Shown here one piece after another: positions 1 through 11,727 of a stretch of DNA of 64,000 bases. The stretch is from Sesamum alatum (lineage: Eukaryota > Streptophyta > Magnoliopsida > Lamiales > Pedaliaceae): contig JACGWO010000007.1 in assembly GCA_034509735.1 (NCBI GenBank), positions 26,378,046 to 26,442,045 of the forward strand, written 5' to 3'. Under the pieces are notes generated by a model. It had not been told where the DNA came from and searched no databases. It was given only the letters and a program-made list of their open reading frames with translations. The position numbers and the translations under genes were made by a program. Every line of letters starts with the position of its first letter. Position 1 is the first letter of the stretch.

Positions 1-7
1 TGTAAAA

Positions 8-122
8 GTAAAACATTCAGGCTTATCTAATACTAAAAATCAAGTGCAAAGAGATTCACTCAATAGTTGAATTTTCATAAACAATTTTGATTTAATAATA
101 TTCTATTCATATATCAATTTTT
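8..122 (+). repeat. Direct repeat copy 1 (partner at 1491-1607)
   Basis: This stretch and 1491-1607 share a recognisable diverged sequence; both contain CATTCAGG, then TCTAATACT, then GAGATTCACTCAATAGTTG. They lie in the same orientation about 1.48 kb apart. No coding capacity or known terminal motif is visible, so the class of the repeat is unknown. The two copies could be ends of one old element or an old tandem duplication. Confidence 0.6.
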
Positions 123-427
123 ATTCTCTTTAGTACTCATGCTGTTAAACTTGTAAATTATTTTTATGAATTTATTACGGAAAAAATGTATTAATCTCAT
201 TGCTTATTTATTTATCATCTTTTTTTTTTTCTTATTTCAACATAATTAACTCTATTTTTATTTATTATTTTATTGGACTAAGTTTATTCTCAAAATTTAT
301 TAATTTTCTTAATATGAAAATGTAATTGTACTAATGTGTTAGTATATAATTATTTCAAAATTTTATACTTTTTACTGTTATTCTGTTAATGTTTACTCAC
401 CGTTTAACTTTTCTTATTTTCATAAGG

Positions 428-2605
428 GGAAATAGTATTTTTTAGTCTGTAACTTAGGTCCTTTCCATTTTAATTTGGTCCATTGATTTTGGGATTTTCA
501 CTTTCGGTCTCGTAAATATAAAAAGTAGCACTTTTTGGTTGCATAAAACATTTCCTTCTGGATATTCAAAAAAGAAAAATGTCATGTGGGCGTTAAGTGT
601 ATAATAATACAAGGAACCAAATGTTATAATTTTTATGCACCTTTTAAAGCATAATAATAATTTTATATGTCTCGTTAGGACCTATAATAATGTTAGTTAA
701 TTTACTACTCAATAAGATAAGGTTTTAAATTAAATTATTTATTATATTACTATTTATACTCTTCTTCAATGTCAATGTCTTGGGGGTGCAGGGAGAGGGG
801 GATATGGTGTTTTTAGCCGATTAATATTGAAATAAAATTAATTAGTTAGCTCTTTTTTAAATTTCCAATTACACTTCTAATTTAACCAGATTAATAAATT
901 TTATTTGTAATTAAATTTTGATACTTATTCGTTATTCCATTTTAGAAGAAATTTCATTTTAATAAAATTAATCAATTTTTATTCGTAGGTTTTATTGTGT
1001 CTCTTTGATATTTTTTGATTTTGCTATATTATGTCTGTGTATGTAATATGTTTTCTTTTACTATATTTTGAATGTCATTGATTTTTAATTTATTGACACT
1101 AAATGATTACAAACTAATTTTTGTTAACTATTATTATAAAAATATAATTTAATTGGACAATATTACCAATATTTTGTATTTTAAGATCCTAATGTTAATT
1201 ATATTTCAGTATCAACTTTTAAATATCATCAAAGTATTATTTACATGCCTTATCACCTTCTAAATTTTAAGTTATTATTGTATAAAATTTTATTTTTTGC
1301 CTTTATATTGCAATTTATAATTATATATATTTTTAGTTTAACTTCTTAATCATGTTTTCTATGCATCGATTAGTATAATCTATTTCTTATTCAATAATAT
1401 ATTATATTACAACTTAATTTTTTTATGTCACATTTGTTGTTGTAATACTTTTATTCTATTAATTAATATAAAAAGACAATAGATGTGAACGTAAAGCATT
1501 CAGGATTATCTAATACTGAAAAAATCAAGTAATAAGAGATTCACTCAATAGTTGAATTTTCACAATCAATTTCAACTTAATAGTATCATATCTATATATC
1601 AATTTTAAATTTATAATTAAATTTTGATATTTTATTTGTTATGAGATATATATATATATATATTTAAGTTTAGATTAGTATTTTATATATTATTCATGTG
1701 TAGTTTATTTTAAATTTTAATGTGTCATGGTAAATTAAAACTTTCTTAATATAATTAAGATTTCTTCTAACAAAGTAATTGTGTTGAAATATTATTTGGC
1801 ATATAATTTCTTTTTTGTTGAATATGTTATTCATTCTCTAAGTAGTTTAGAGCAATTGAGACTCTTAAAAAAAATTCCTATAGAATTTTAGTTTTTCTAT
1901 AACTAATTTTATAATATAATTTTCTGTGAATGTTATTAAAATTTAATGCGTAACAGGTCTGTGTAATTGGGCTCATTCATGATTCACAATTAAAAGCAAG
2001 ATATTAAAATTCTGTGTAATTGGATACATTCATGATTCACGATTTAAGTTTTTTATCCTAAATTTATATGGAGGAGGTTTAGAATATTTAGAATTCTAAA
2101 TTGTAAAAAATTTCAGAATCTGTAATATAAATAATTAATAATATTTAAATGAGGGTATATTTGTCTTTTCACAATGGGAAACAAACAACTTGAATATTCA
2201 CACATTTATATAGAGTATAGATATTTTTTTCTCCAATTTATTTGTTCAAATGTTTTCTTATTTGGAAAATTCAATAAGTTCATTAAATTCACAACAATTA
2301 TCTTACTATATCATTAATCATGTTATTATCTAAATAATTGACCAATAATAACTTCTTCCAATTAAACAGTTATATTTTTCTAAGTTCGAAAATAGCACAA
2401 CCAAATTATAATTAAAAATAGAAAGTTAATGACAAATGATTTTATGAAAAAAAAAAAAAAAAGATTTTTATAAAGCTAATATGGAAAAGTCAATCATTGG
2501 ATGGACTAATTTGGAGTGAATTAAAAAGACAGGGACCATTTTGAAGTTAAAATTAAAAATTGGAGACTAAAATTAATTTTACCTCTATTTTTCCTTCCTT
2601 CAAAT
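428..2605. repeat. AT-rich block bounded by possible inverted arms
   Basis: The left arm (about 428-570) and the reverse complement of the right arm (about 2480-2605) both read like the common plant 'TTTGGTCC' foldback elements, with phrases such as TTTTAGTCT and GGTCCATTGATT. The interior is AT-rich, has no open frame worth calling, and contains the 1491-1607 repeat. An (AT)n run lies near 1642-1661. The pairing of the arms is weak. Confidence 0.3.
1491..1607 (+). repeat. Direct repeat copy 2 (partner at 8-122)
   Basis: This is the diverged second copy of the repeat at 8-122, in the same orientation. The best conserved core is GAGATTCACTCAATAGTTG. No further structure was recognised. Confidence 0.6.
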
Positions 2606-2629
2606 TGTGCCCTGTGATATCAAGCCTAA

Positions 2630-3008
2630 GAGGGTGTTTGGACAACGATTTTATAAATTTTCTAAAACATCTTATAATAAGATGTTGTAAAACTTATAAG
2701 GTATCATAAAGTGTTTTATAATTTTTTAAGAACTGAGTTTATGATAAAATAAAATATAAATAAAATATTAGGAGTTTATAAACTCTTTAAAACAAAATTC
2801 TCACTTTGATTTCAGAATTTTAATAAATTAGCTCAATTTTCTGAAATTAATACAAATTTTCCGTTATTCACATCTTATAAGTTTTATTATCTTATTTTTA
2901 TTTAAATACTTCAAAATTTTATTTTTAAAATAAACAAGATTTTTAAAAATATTTTATAAAATATATAAACTTATTAAATATGTTAAGTAAATTTAGCCGA
3001 ACACCGTC
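2630..3008. mobile_element. Tourist-like (PIF/Harbinger) MITE with TAA duplication
   Basis: The left end reads GAGGGTGTTTGG and the reverse complement of the right end reads GACGGTGTTCGG. TAA lies on both sides (2627-2629 and 3009-3011). A 3-bp TTA/TAA target duplication and a G-rich terminus containing GTTTGG are usual for PIF/Harbinger MITEs. The interior is AT-rich and noncoding. Confidence 0.6.
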
Positions 3009-3199
3009 TAATCAATGAGACTATAAATGCACCAAATTTCCCCACTCTTGACAAATAGGTCAAGGGAATTAAGAAATCAATGTAGATCCAATGTCCAAGC
3101 TAGCATCAATAGTTAATGCACCTAGTCTTAAAAAAAACAAAAAAGAATAGGACGGTCTACATAAAAACAAAAACCAAAATTTAAAAAAAAATAAAAAAT

Positions 3200-3451
3200 G
3201 GGATAATTGCAAAAAAACCCGGTACTTTCATTTATTTGTAAAATATTACCGTATGATTTGTAATTTGTAAATATGCAAAAAAACACCCTCTGCTTTGAAA
3301 AATAACGCATCCTTCCCCCTATTTTTTTAACGGAGAGGGGTATTTTTGCAAAATTTTAATTTTACTAGGGTCTTTTAAACTATTTAGAAATCACATGTAG
3401 GTTTTTAACAATTTTCATAAATTACAGGGATGTCTTATACAATTTTCCCTA
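3200..3451. mobile_element. Foldback MITE
   Basis: The left end GGGATAATTGCA pairs imperfectly with the right end, whose reverse complement is AGGGAAAATTGTA. The symmetry continues inward, with 'accct' and 'aaattacaggg' blocks on opposite sides. Plants have many such noncoding foldback elements. No target duplication was established. Confidence 0.45.
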
Positions 3452-4837
3452 AAAAAAAATCGAATGCAAACCTTAAATTGGCAGTAGGTTTTTATCAAAA
3501 TCATCTATGGAATGTACAGTATAAACTTTTTGAGACAAATAATTATGGCCATCCCCCAAGTTCAATCATGTCAGCTTGTCACATATATATATATATATAT
3601 AATAGTTGACGTGGCACATTATTTTTATGTGTATATAATAAATATATTTTATATTTTAAAATATATTATTATAAATAAGAAAAATATATTATATAAATTA
3701 ACATATCACATTTTAAAAAAAAAAGAAAAATAAATAAATAAATAATGAAAAAGAAATCAACTAAGAAATATTATTGACATAACAAAAAATTGATATCGCG
3801 GTATAAGTAACCGTTGTTTGTTTTGATATCATTAACCATTATTTGTGTGTAAAAATGAACTTTTCTTTTTATATTAGCATAAATATACCGCAATACTTTT
3901 GCTTTAGACCAACTAATAGCTATTTTTAGTTGTTATGCCTAAATTTTATTCAATAATGACAAGGTATGGTGGAGCCAACTTCATTAATTCTCAGGTCGAC
4001 CTAAAAAAAATTGTTTTAGAATTATTTGAGCTAATTAAACAGAATTTTAAGTAAATGCAAATGTGGTTTTTTCAATCGTTATTATCATTAAAAATATAAG
4101 ATTTCTGGTTTGCCTCATTAAGTGGGACGATAAAGTATTATTTTCGTTATGGTTTAAAGTAAATATTATGGTGTAGATTAATTAACCATGGTGGCCCCAT
4201 TGTTTATGCAAGTGAGGCAAAATATAAGTTACAGTTGAAATTGCTATTTTATTTTTCATAGCGGGTAATTTGTTCATTTGCAATATTACAGGGAGGTAAA
4301 TTGCATTAACCCCCTTTTAATGATGGACTTATACACATGCATTAACGTATAAAATTGGTTAAGGTAACGTAGTTTGATACTAAAAAGATTTGTTTGACAT
4401 AGTATAATTTCATAATAAGTCAATCGATGGTAAATATTATTTTCTTTTATTTTTTTGTTAATATCTACAAATTTGATAAATTTTAACTAACGAAAAACGT
4501 ATAATTTATTAGAGAGAAACAAACTTCAATGATATTATATGTAACTTTTCAAATTATCGGAGTCTATTACATTTAACCTCAATGAATGTGAGTGTAATTA
4601 TCATGAATCCCAATAAAAGAAAAACAATAATAACATTTTAGGAATAAAAAATTCAATACGTGTATCGAGGGGAGACAAATAAAGAGGAAGAAAGACTATA
4701 CATAGGAAGTGGTTGGAAGTTGGACATGAAACTTGCGCACACTCCGAAGTCAACTGTGGGTATTACTGCAACTGGAAATATTGGTCAACAAGTCAACTGC
4801 TGTGTGACTTGTGGAGCTGATTTCTAGTAATTTCCAG
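3452..4837. other. AT-rich intergenic stretch without a gene
   Basis: I see no gene here. The stretch holds an (AT)n microsatellite at about 3580-3601. A fragment near 4190-4315 resembles one arm of the 5160-5420 foldback family (CAATATTACAGGGAGG). The short open frames have no recognisable composition. Confidence 0.5.
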
Positions 4838-4975
4838 ACTGTACTGCCTTTCTTAGTTTCCACAGTTGTCATAAATGCTTATTGGGAACAACCGTCCTGC
4901 CCTTGTCATTATGAGCTAACTAAATTAGATTATGGGTTCCATCTTGCTATGTTGTGATAAATGGGCTAAGTTTTC
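4838..4975 (+). repeat. Dispersed duplication copy 1 (partner at 7632-7760)
   Basis: This segment matches 7632-7760 closely and in the same orientation, including TACTGCCTT, CAACCGTCCT and the 20-base phrase ATTATGAGCTAACTAAATTA. It is noncoding. The pair probably reflects an old local duplication of intergenic or promoter sequence. Confidence 0.7.
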
Positions 4976-5159
4976 ATTTGACTTTAGTCGATGCTGTGGC
5001 ACACAGTATTTGCGTTCATAAAATCAGAGTTAAATAAAATATAAATTTTAAACATAAAAATCAATATATGGTTGAAATAGAAGATAAATATAATAATATA
5101 TTAACAATTAAAATATGATGTGTACCATTTGAAATAAAAAAAATAATTATATGGGCTTT

Positions 5160-5420
5160 AATATAATTTGCCACCATGTGATATTGTAAATGAATAAATT
5201 ATCCCCTATGAAAGAAAATTAGCAATTTGGCTCCCTATATTTTTTAAAATGGAGCAATTTATCTCCCTAGACAGGGGGGTAAATTGCTCCATTTTAAAAA
5301 ACACGAGAAGGTAAATTAATTCCTTTTAAAAAGCATAGGGAGGTAAATTGTTATTTTATTTTTTATAGGGGTAATTTGCTCATTTGCAATATCACAGGGG
5401 GGTTGCTTGCATTTTTCCCA
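5160..5420. mobile_element. Long foldback MITE
   Basis: The two halves are inverted copies meeting near 5275. The left half carries TGTGATATTG, ATTATCCCCTATGAAAG and TTTAAAATGGAGCAATTTA. The right half carries their reverse complements, CAATATCACAGG, TATAGGGGTAATTTG and AATTGCTCCATTTTAAA. A fragment at 4190-4315 and the ends of the 35338-36165 element look related. Confidence 0.65.
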
Positions 5421-6840
5421 TAATTATATTGGTACAAGTATTTAAGAGAGTAATGATATTATAAAATTTAGTATTATGGTGTCAGAAACGCTAACATTGA
5501 GGAAGAGGTGATTTTCTTATTATATTAATATAAATAATTGAATAGGTCAAATTTATATTTTTTAAACGTAAATATAATTTTTCGTAACATTTGAACATTT
5601 TTCAATAATTATTTTTGAAATTAAATTGGATTAAAATCACGTTATGATTAAGGTTACAAGTTGCGGTCTTTAATCCCACAACAATTTATGACAGGTAAAT
5701 AATTTTTTAGTTCCTTCATTAATCTTAAGAATGAGGTTAGTTTCAAAATTTAGCTACAATTTGTATTTGTATAATCAGTTATGAAAATAAAAATCCAAAA
5801 AATATCATAATTCTTCTTTTTAAAATTGGTTATCTCATAATCAATTGTCTTCTAGTTAATTATGTAATCGCTGAACCAAACTAAGCCTAAATAGAGATAA
5901 AACACATGAAAATAAATAGATACTCTTTACAGGATGGAAGAAGTAATTAATACTTTATTTAATGGGCAGTTTGTTAATACTCAAAAGTGATATATGTTGT
6001 CATTAAATTTTACAAAATATTAAAGAGAAATGAATTCCTCTACATAGTATATATATATATATATATATTATATAGACAAATTGTTTTGTTTTTTTGCTCT
6101 ACTCACTAAAAATTGATTTACCAAATCCTAACACTATTTAAACAATATATTATTTTTAGTGTATAAATTTCTATGACTTAAAAATTATGATAAACTAAAC
6201 ATTATTACCTATCACAATCAAATAAATTAATAGAAAATTTTAAACTTTAATTATGATTAATCAACATTAGTTATGATTTAGTTGCGGCTAATTTTCTGAC
6301 CTCGTTTACTGAAACAATAACTAACAACTTTTGCGAAGTCATAGTTAATTAATATGCACTATGATTTTTTTTATTTTAACCATAATAATTAATCACAACA
6401 AAAATCATATTCCTCGTATTGTAGATATTGATAATTTTAAAATTTTTAAACTTTGAGACACGCTAGTTAGTTGTGAACATTAACGGCATATTAATTAAAA
6501 CCAAAAACATCTAACGTCTCATAAATTGTGTTCCCATTATATATATATATATATCATATATTTTATTAGGACATTCAAATTTTGATAATTATTGATCTCA
6601 CATATTATAGTACCATATGTATTCTTAAGAGAATTTTATTAAGTGATCAATGACTAGCCAACGCATGTATATGCACATATTTTGTAATGTTATTGATAAA
6701 TATAAAAGTGAGGTTTGAGATAAAATCAATTCAATATTGGCTTAAAAATTTAAACACATTTTAATTTTTTTAATTACTAGAATAAAGGTAAAGATTCGGA
6801 CATGTTGAAACCATCAATCTTTTCACATTTTAAAACAACC
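5421..6840. other. AT-rich intergenic stretch without a gene
   Basis: Nothing codes convincingly here. There are (AT)n microsatellites near 6048-6069 and 6538-6554. A degenerate inverted structure lies around 6240-6420 (ATTATGATTAATCA against a related inverted phrase further on). Confidence 0.5.
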
Positions 6841-6844
6841 TTAA

Positions 6845-7270
6845 ATATATTTTTGGTCACATAACTTAGGTACTTAATATTTTCATCCTTGAATATTCTA
6901 GAACAATATTTTGGCTCCTCATCTTTTTAATTTTCTCAATTTCAATAATTTTTTTCGTCAGAGTTCACTCTTCTTGCCGGAAAAAATGTATGTGTATCTT
7001 GCGTGACCTTTTAAATTGGGTACACTTCCTATTGACTCATTTTTGCCGATATTTTTGTCTTTTAACTTTTTAGGATAGTATTTTGATCCTACAACTTTAT
7101 AATTTTTGCATTAGTCCTCTTTTTTATCGGAATTCATCCTTCTCATCTATGGAGGCGAACTCCAATAAAAAAAAGAACTCAAATTGTGTAAATTAAAAGA
7201 TGTAGTACTAAAGTGCTATCCTAAATAGTTAAAAAACACAAATATCAAATAACCTTAATTACAGGATTAA
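6845..7270. mobile_element. Degenerate foldback MITE
   Basis: The left end (TTAAATATATTTTTGGTCAC) and the reverse complement of the right end (TCAAATGTATTTTTAATCCTG) resemble each other. TTTAGGATAGTATTTTG and its approximate inverse occur inside. No gene and no target duplication were found. Confidence 0.4.
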
Positions 7271-7274
7271 AAAT

Positions 7275-7612
7275 ACATTTGAGGAAAAATCTAATTTTTT
7301 GTCCTATATCTTCAAACCTATTTTTTATTTGGTCCTATTTGTTGTATTTGTCTCACATTTAGTCCTATTTGTTCAATTTTTTCTCAAATTTGGTCCCGTA
7401 CAATATTTTCCGTCAAATTATTAATGAAGTCGTCAACAGTGGCAAAGTTTTGCCCCAATTACAAACTTGACAGCTCCATTAATAATTTGAAATACTATTT
7501 GGACCAAATTTAAGAAAAAATTGAACACATAGAACTAAATATAAGACAAATATAATAAATAAGACCAAAAAAAAATCTAAAAAATATGAGACAAAAAAGC
7601 AATTTTTTCCCT
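7275..7612. mobile_element. Long foldback MITE
   Basis: This is an almost complete inverted repeat folding about a centre near 7440. The left side has TTTGGTCCTATTTGTTG, TTCAATTTTTTCTCAAATTT and AAATTATTAATG. The right side has their reverse complements in mirror order. It is noncoding. Confidence 0.65.
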
Positions 7613-7631
7613 ATATTTGACCTCGTTAAAA

Positions 7632-7760
7632 CCTGTACTGCCTTCCTTTTTCCACGATCTCATAAAAGCTTATTGGCAACAACCGTCCTATGATCATCAT
7701 TATGAGCTAACTAAATTAGATTATGGGCTCCATCATGCTATGATGGGATAAATGCGTAAA
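7632..7760 (+). repeat. Dispersed duplication copy 2 (partner at 4838-4975)
   Basis: This is the same sequence as 4838-4975 with scattered substitutions, again noncoding. The copy lies next to another duplicated block (7845-7955 with 9351-9465), so the neighbourhood has been duplicated more than once. Confidence 0.7.
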
Positions 7761-7844
7761 GTGGACAAAGTTATTTCTGTTATTCATAGTATAGGACAAG
7801 AATTATTGAACGAATGGAAATAAATTCATATGGCAGAATTTACA

Positions 7845-7955
7845 TCCATAAATAGATAGTGAATCATCGCACAAGAATGAATTAGGATGAGTGGTCCAAA
7901 TTTTAAGCAGCTCTGAAGGTTACATGGCGTAATCAACGGCCATGGAAGAATTTAT
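7845..7955 (+). repeat. Direct repeat flanking inserted elements, copy 1
   Basis: The sequence from TACATCCATA through AAGAATGAATTAGGATGAGTGG to ACATGGCGTAATCAACG recurs diverged at 9351-9465. Between the copies lie the copia fragment and the non-autonomous hAT. Confidence 0.6.
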
Positions 7956-8613
7956 TATTGAAAAATGGTGAATAATAAATTAAAAAATAAATTTTTTTAT
8001 ATTTATCGGATTAAATTGTGATAAGTGATTGGTTACGATATCCGACGCATAACAAGTTCGTGACACGTGGATAATGGTTGATGACTCCCAATCATCATCC
8101 GACCGTGTCTAATCAACAGAAAATGTGTGTCATTTGATTGAAATGATGTGTCCATTGAGTGAAACCCTTTGGGTGAAACGATGTATCTATTTGTCTGAAA
8201 TGGTATGTCCTTTGGATGAATTATGCACCCATTCGAATGAAAGATCATAATCTTTCAAATGCATATTTTCTGATTGGACATGTCCATTTAATGACACTTT
8301 TCCAACTTCTATAAATAAGCACTCCCATTTCATTTTATTTCGTTCGATTCAATTCATTCCATAGCATTCTTAGACATTAAAGCATCTTGCAAGTATAGCT
8401 TTAGTAAGAGAGTTCAAAAATATTATTTGGTTCGTCATTTCTCAAAGTTTGTAGTGTTATTACTTTGAGATTGTAAGTCGTTGTATCTTGGAAGACAAAT
8501 TGCCGTTTCTGTTAGCATAAGAACGGGACAATAATGGTTTTAAAGATAAAGAGTCTAACTCTTACCTCGACTTCATAATTCAAAATTGGCGTATATCCCT
8601 TATTTCCCCCAAC
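7956..8613 (+). mobile_element. Copia 5' fragment: LTR plus start of internal region
   Basis: This sequence is the inverse copy of the LTR at 31770-32275. It begins TATTGAAAAATGGTGAAT (the intact start elsewhere is TGTTGG) and includes the shared GACGCATAACAAG and the promoter region CTATAAATAAGCAC near 8309. The match runs past the LTR end expected at about 8480 into internal sequence (TTGTATCTTGGAAGAC), and then stops near 8613. I therefore read it as a truncated LTR plus leader rather than a clean solo LTR. No coding part of the element is present. Confidence 0.6.
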
Positions 8614-8621
8614 ATCTACAT

Positions 8622-9350
8622 TAGGAGTGGCAATTAGACTCGAACCCGCGAAAATCCGCCCCGAATCCGCCCCTAATGGGGCAGGTTCGGGTCTAAAAAA
8701 TGGGGTTCGGGGTGGGTCTCGGGTCTTATTTTTTAAGACCGCCCGAGTCCGAGGCAGGTCTTGGGTCCATGTAAACTCGCTCCGCCCCGAGACCCGCCCC
8801 GGTATACCATTGATCTATTCTTTTTTAAATTTTATAAATAAATATGTAATTTAATAAAATTTGGCCTAATCCATACCCTTCCCATTGCATTCCTAGCCGC
8901 CCCCCTCTCATTCTGTTTATGTGATATCCCTTTCTCCTCTCTCAATTTTTTCTCTCTCACACCATCTTCTTCTCTTTCTTCTTTCCCTCTCAATCTCAAT
9001 CTTTTTCTCTCTCCTTGCCATCTCTCTTCTATCTCAAGGTTTATTTTTCTCTCTCATTATTTAGTCTTCTCTTTCTTGCCTTGCCTCGTTTCACCGCCGC
9101 GCTCGCTTTGCCTTGTCGTCTCGTCTCGCCGCTGCCGTGCACTCACTGTCTCGCATCGCCTAGCCTCGCCTCTCATTGTGGCCACTCTCCTTTTTCTTTA
9201 TCCATATAAAAAAAATTGGGTCTAGTGGGTTCCCCCCGCTCCAATGGGTTTTCTAGTGGGGCGGGGCGGGGTGAGGCGTGGCATAAGAAATCCGGGGTGG
9301 GGCGAGTCCTGGGTCCACCCCACCCCATACCCGTCTCGTTGCCATTCCTA
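8622..9350. mobile_element. Non-autonomous hAT element with 8-bp target duplication
   Basis: The left terminus reads TAGGAGTGGCAAT, and the reverse complement of the right terminus reads TAGGAATGGCAAC. ATCTACAT lies directly outside both ends (8614-8621 and 9351-9358). An 8-bp duplication with TAGG-type ends is diagnostic of the hAT superfamily. Both subterminal regions are unusually GC-rich (blocks such as CCGCCCCGAATCCGCCCC and GGGGCGGGGCGGGG), while the centre is CT-rich. Open frames inside are accidental. It has no transposase and would need one in trans. Confidence 0.88.
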
Positions 9351-9465
9351 ATCTACATCCATATAGATGGTTCAAGCAACCCGTAAGAATGAATTAGTAT
9401 GAGTGGTCAAGATTCTAGACAGCTTGGTAGCTTACATAGCGTAATCAACGATTGGGAATGATCAG
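9351..9465 (+). repeat. Direct repeat flanking inserted elements, copy 2
   Basis: This is the diverged second copy of 7845-7955 (AAGAATGAATTAGTATGAGTGG and CATAGCGTAATCAACG). It starts at the right target duplication of the neighbouring hAT. Confidence 0.6.
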
Positions 9466-9663
9466 AAATGTGACTCGAATTCATCATAGCAGCTAAAATG
9501 GTACGATGAATTTCCCATAGAGTCCCTTAAATATATGATAAAAAGGAAAGAAAAATTTGGTGATAGGGACAAGGGTGTTATTGTACACCAAGTAATAAAT
9601 ATCTCATTACTATGTAAGTTCCCTCACAAATAGAGGAAGGGGACTTTTTGGTAGAGAGTAAAA

Positions 9664-9773
9664 GAGCCACAAGGCCACAACGCAAAAATGTATGAAGAGT
9701 AAAGAAAATCAATTTTACAACTTTAACTAGGTCTAGGTGATTGAAGTTTTTTCATAAGTTCCCAACTATGCCC
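9664..9773 (-). repeat. Possible 3' LTR part of a degenerate element (9664-17225)
   Basis: About 100 bp here match 17131-17224 in the same orientation (shared phrases AGAGTAAAGAAAATCAATTT, CTAGGTGATTGA, TTTTTTCATAAG). The right copy lies close to a sequence resembling a tRNA-Met primer-binding site, so the pair may be the remains of two LTRs of a minus-strand element. Similarity beyond this core is weak. Confidence 0.4.
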
Positions 9774-10495
9774 TATTATTTTAATATAAAATGATAAAAC
9801 AAAAAAGAACAGTTCCATGCACAACCAAAGAGATATTTAACATAATTATCAATGCAACAATGCGTTTAGTTCTGCAATATGTTTCCTCTGATACAAATAT
9901 GTTTACCCATATATTTTTCTTTTCATTTTTTGTTATTAAGTCCAATAGTATGTTTTTTTTTTTTTTTATTTGGGTTCTGAATGTATTCTAATGCAATCAG
10001 TGACTAGTACAACGTTTTCATTCTCAAATTTTAGTTTCCCATGGGTGTCTTTCATCCGTGAGTACTTCAAATTCATTTTTATTTTGTCTATTTTAGATAA
10101 GGAAGCTTTTTTTCCACCCCTCCTTGAACTGACTTGCTGAATGCAGTAGCATTCACTAGTATCATCGTTAGGTAGCAAGGATTTAACCAACAAATAACAA
10201 AGGTGTGCCAATTCTATAGATGCTATGCCCTATTCTATAAAAGATATTTCCTATATGTTTTTTTTAGCCCTGGCTTCCATCAACCCCCAATTTTAGTTCC
10301 TCATTTTCCACGAGACTGCCATGTGAACTTTTTTGTACCGTCTGTTAACACTGCCTTGTAGGAGGTGAAATTTCAGACAACTAAAGTGATTGTGAATTAA
10401 TTAAGTTCCTTTTTTTTCACACTATCTTTCTCAATAATGACATGTCCTGGAGTTTCATTAATTTCTTGAACAAGCCGCTTACCCTCTATAAGAAC

Positions 10496-10692
10496 CTAAG
10501 ATGTCTTTTGGCATAAGTGTGGCTCCAAAATATTAACTAGATTTTGCTTGTTCGCATATCGAACCACTAACACAATCTGCAACATTTTCAAAATTTGTTT
10601 CTTTTCAGCAACCCCACCCCTCGCTAAAGAAATATCTAAATGTGTTCCCAAAACAAACTCTATTGTCATACAATAACCAATAATTCCCAAAA
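10496..10692 (-). pseudogene. Coding-like remnant, left of the hAT insertion
   Basis: A minus-strand frame from the hAT junction encodes about 65 residues (for example YLQLLGIIGYCMTIEFVLGTH) with protein-like composition, ending near 10496. The matching upstream part lies across the hAT at 15368-16956. I do not recognise the family. It could be the product of a non-autonomous retroelement or a captured host fragment. Confidence 0.35.
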
Positions 10693-10700
10693 GTTGCAAA
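10693..10700. repeat. Target-site duplication of the hAT, left copy
   Basis: GTTGCAAA abuts the first base of the hAT terminus and is repeated exactly at 15360-15367. A perfect 8-bp duplication is the hAT signature and argues for a fairly recent insertion. Confidence 0.95.
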
Positions 10701-11727
10701 TAGGGCTGAAAACTTTCGCGAGCAACTCGAAACTCGCTCGGGCTCGGCTCGTCGACAAGCTCGTTCATCTTCATTTATTTCCTAATTGATCGAGTTTGAG
10801 CAGAAATCTTTGATCGATTCTCATTTCGAGCCGAATACAAACAGGCCATTGATCGATTCGCCGAGCTCGTGAACTCATATAGGTACAATTCCATATATAT
10901 TTTCTTACCTTTTCCATACAAATTTTCCTTCTTCATTGTATATTCATTCCTTAAGCAACAACTAATTATGGAATTTGGTGAATTACAGAAGAGGTATGTC
11001 TTCAATCAAGGAAATTTTCCCACTTCCCTTCAGAAATTGGAATCAAAAGCAGCATCGTCGGAGTCGAAAGCTCATATCTTCATTGTTTTTTCTAAAGAAA
11101 TTGTGGAATTCACTTTTCAGATTTCATTTACTGTGAAGGAACAAAGAGGTAAATCACAATTTTATTTAGTTTGTGTTTTATTTGAGATTGCAATGGTTAT
11201 TTAGAAATTCTGAAATCGATCCCAAACAAGTTTGATGAAGGATTTGGTTGAAATCTGAGTCAAAGGATGCATATTTTCTTGTCTTTGAAAAAATGCCCAC
11301 AACATGTTTGATGAAAGTTTTGGTTGAATTTTAGTCATCTATTTAAGTTTAATTGCATGCCCATAACCTATTTGATGGACCTCTTCAATGTGGATGTTCT
11401 TTTGGCTTCACTGTTGCGGCTAACATGTTGAAACTTTGATGGGATTTTGGGGAGTTTAAGGTGAGTTTGAAACGGGAAGGGTTGTTAGTTTGCTTTAGAA
11501 AAAGAAAAACATATTTCATGAAGTGCTCACAAAGTGTTTGATGAAATGCTCACAAGGCATTTGATGAATTGTTCACAAAGTGTTTCATGAGATGTCCACA
11601 ATATGTTTGATGAATGTTTTGGTGGAACTTTAAATTATTTATTTCTACTTAGTGACATGCCCATAATATGTTTGATGAAATGCTCACAAAGTATGTCTTG
11701 ACAATTTCTTTTTAGGATTAAAAAAAT

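Noticed and set aside
7956..8613. Clean solo LTR
   Set aside because: The match continues past the LTR end into internal leader sequence and no 5-bp duplication was found.
8033..9209. Small ORFs around the copia fragment and the hAT MITE
   Set aside because: They lie in LTR or MITE sequence and show only composition-driven low-complexity products.
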